Shown: piece after piece, positions 5,469-5,974 of the stretch
Position numbering within the stretch: the stretch's first letter is position 1
How the letters are laid out: each line of letters opens with the position of its first letter
NCBI GenBank assembly: GCA_030731635.1
Contig: JANQTR010000058.1
Span: forward strand, 1-5,974
DNA from: Erythrobacter sp.
GTDB lineage: Bacteria > Pseudomonadota > Alphaproteobacteria > Sphingomonadales > Sphingomonadaceae
Length of the DNA stretch: 5,974 nt
Direction: 5' to 3'
Position numbers and translations under genes: made by a program
The notes under the pieces: model-generated
What the model saw: only the letters and a program-made list of their open reading frames with translations
What the model was told of the DNA's origin: nothing
Databases searched by the model: none

Positions 5469-5974
5469 TTACCGTCGCACCAATGCGTGGCGCTTCTTGC
5501 CAAGGCTGAGGCGCAAAGTTTCACCTTCGCCCGGAAGGATAAGCAGTGCCGGATCGGTGACCGCCACGCCGTCGAGCTTGACCGCACCCTCAGCCAGTTT
5601 GCGTTTGGCCTCGCCGCCGGAAGCCGTGAGGCCAAGTTCTGTGAGTAGCGCGGCGAGGCGCTTGCCTTCAGGTCCGGTGGAGGCGGTAGGCAGATCCTCG
5701 CCAGCGCCGGATCCAGCAAAAGTTTCGCGCGCGGTCGCTTCGGCACGGGCGGCGGCATCATCACCACGCACCAGTTTCGTGACTTCATTGGCCAGTACCG
5801 TCTTTGCCGCGTTGATCTCTGCGCCTTCGAGCGCTTCAAGCCGGGCAATCTCATCCAATGGCAGATCAGTGAACAGCTTAAGGAAGCGGCCTACGTCGCG
5901 GTCATCAACGTTGCGCCAATATTGCCAGAAGTCGTAAGCGGGCAGTTGATCTTCGTTGAGCCACACCGCGCCTG
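5469..5974 (-). CDS. tyrS: Tyrosyl-tRNA synthetase, C-terminal part (5' end outside window)
   Basis: The enzyme charges tRNA(Tyr) with tyrosine in the cytoplasm. The window holds about 168 codons at the 3' end; the frame runs open to the window edge, so the GTG at 5966 is an internal valine. Residues counted from that valine: VWLNEDQLPAYDFWQYWRN (1-19) and DVGRFLKLFTDLPLDEI (24-40) are the segment that follows the KMSKS loop in TyrRS, where GAVWLN usually comes a few residues after it. GAEINAAKTVLANEVTKLV (48-66) is the anticodon-binding helical region. An S4-type RNA-binding domain closes the protein (about 105-163), with GLTASGGEAKRKLAEGAVKLDG and the final LSLGKKRHALVRR. The HIGH and KMSKS catalytic motifs lie outside the window. 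A typical alphaproteobacterial TyrRS has just over 400 residues, so about 60% is missing here. No clear terminator follows, so read-through into the PilZ gene is likely. Confidence 0.97.
   Translation of the reverse strand, partial: GAVWLNEDQLPAYDFWQYWRNVDDRDVGRFLKLFTDLPLDEIARLEALEGAEINAAKTVLANEVTKLVRGDDAAARAEATARETFAGSGAGEDLPTASTGPEGKRLAALLTELGLTASGGEAKRKLAEGAVKLDGVAVTDPALLILPGEGETLRLSLGKKRHALVRR

Noticed and set aside
5191..5937. A 248-codon plus-strand frame antisense to tyrS and the PilZ gene
   Set aside because: It is Ser/Arg/Ala-rich low-complexity sequence opposite two conserved genes, with no motif of its own.

Overview
This GC-rich window (roughly 60% by eye) looks like a chromosomal segment from an alphaproteobacterium, most likely Sphingomonadales (Erythrobacter/Novosphingobium-like). 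That placement is inferred from the style of the proteins: a long acyl-CoA dehydrogenase with the extra C-terminal domain, an alphaproteobacterial TyrRS tail, and a short CysK. Genes are tightly packed. There is no RNA gene, insertion sequence, phage or CRISPR signature.

Plus strand, 1-2156: the window opens inside an acyl-CoA dehydrogenase gene, of which only the C-terminal part is present. A strong hairpin follows (749-780), then two smaller inverted repeats in a 163-bp intergenic region. Next comes a secreted M20-family metallopeptidase with a clear signal peptide and all expected metal ligands.

Minus strand, 2160-5974: five genes face the peptidase. In transcription order they are the 3' part of tyrS (tyrosyl-tRNA synthetase), a small stand-alone PilZ protein with an intact c-di-GMP-binding motif, an MFS_3-type exporter, cysK (cysteine synthase A), and a short protein with a FlbD-like N-terminal domain and a long proline-rich tail. 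The exporter and cysK overlap by ATGA, so they are almost certainly co-transcribed and translationally coupled. tyrS and pilZ probably feed into the same transcript, because no convincing terminator separates them. The last minus-strand gene ends only 3 bp from the peptidase stop, so the two transcripts converge.

Most of the window is ordinary core metabolism: fatty-acid oxidation, peptide hydrolysis, cysteine synthesis and tRNA charging. The parts that deserve a second look are a perfect 9-bp dyad covering the probable ribosome binding site of the exporter, the FlbD-like/proline-rich protein with an internal 18-residue duplication, and the exporter-cysK coupling. I do not see a convincing new defence or mobile system.
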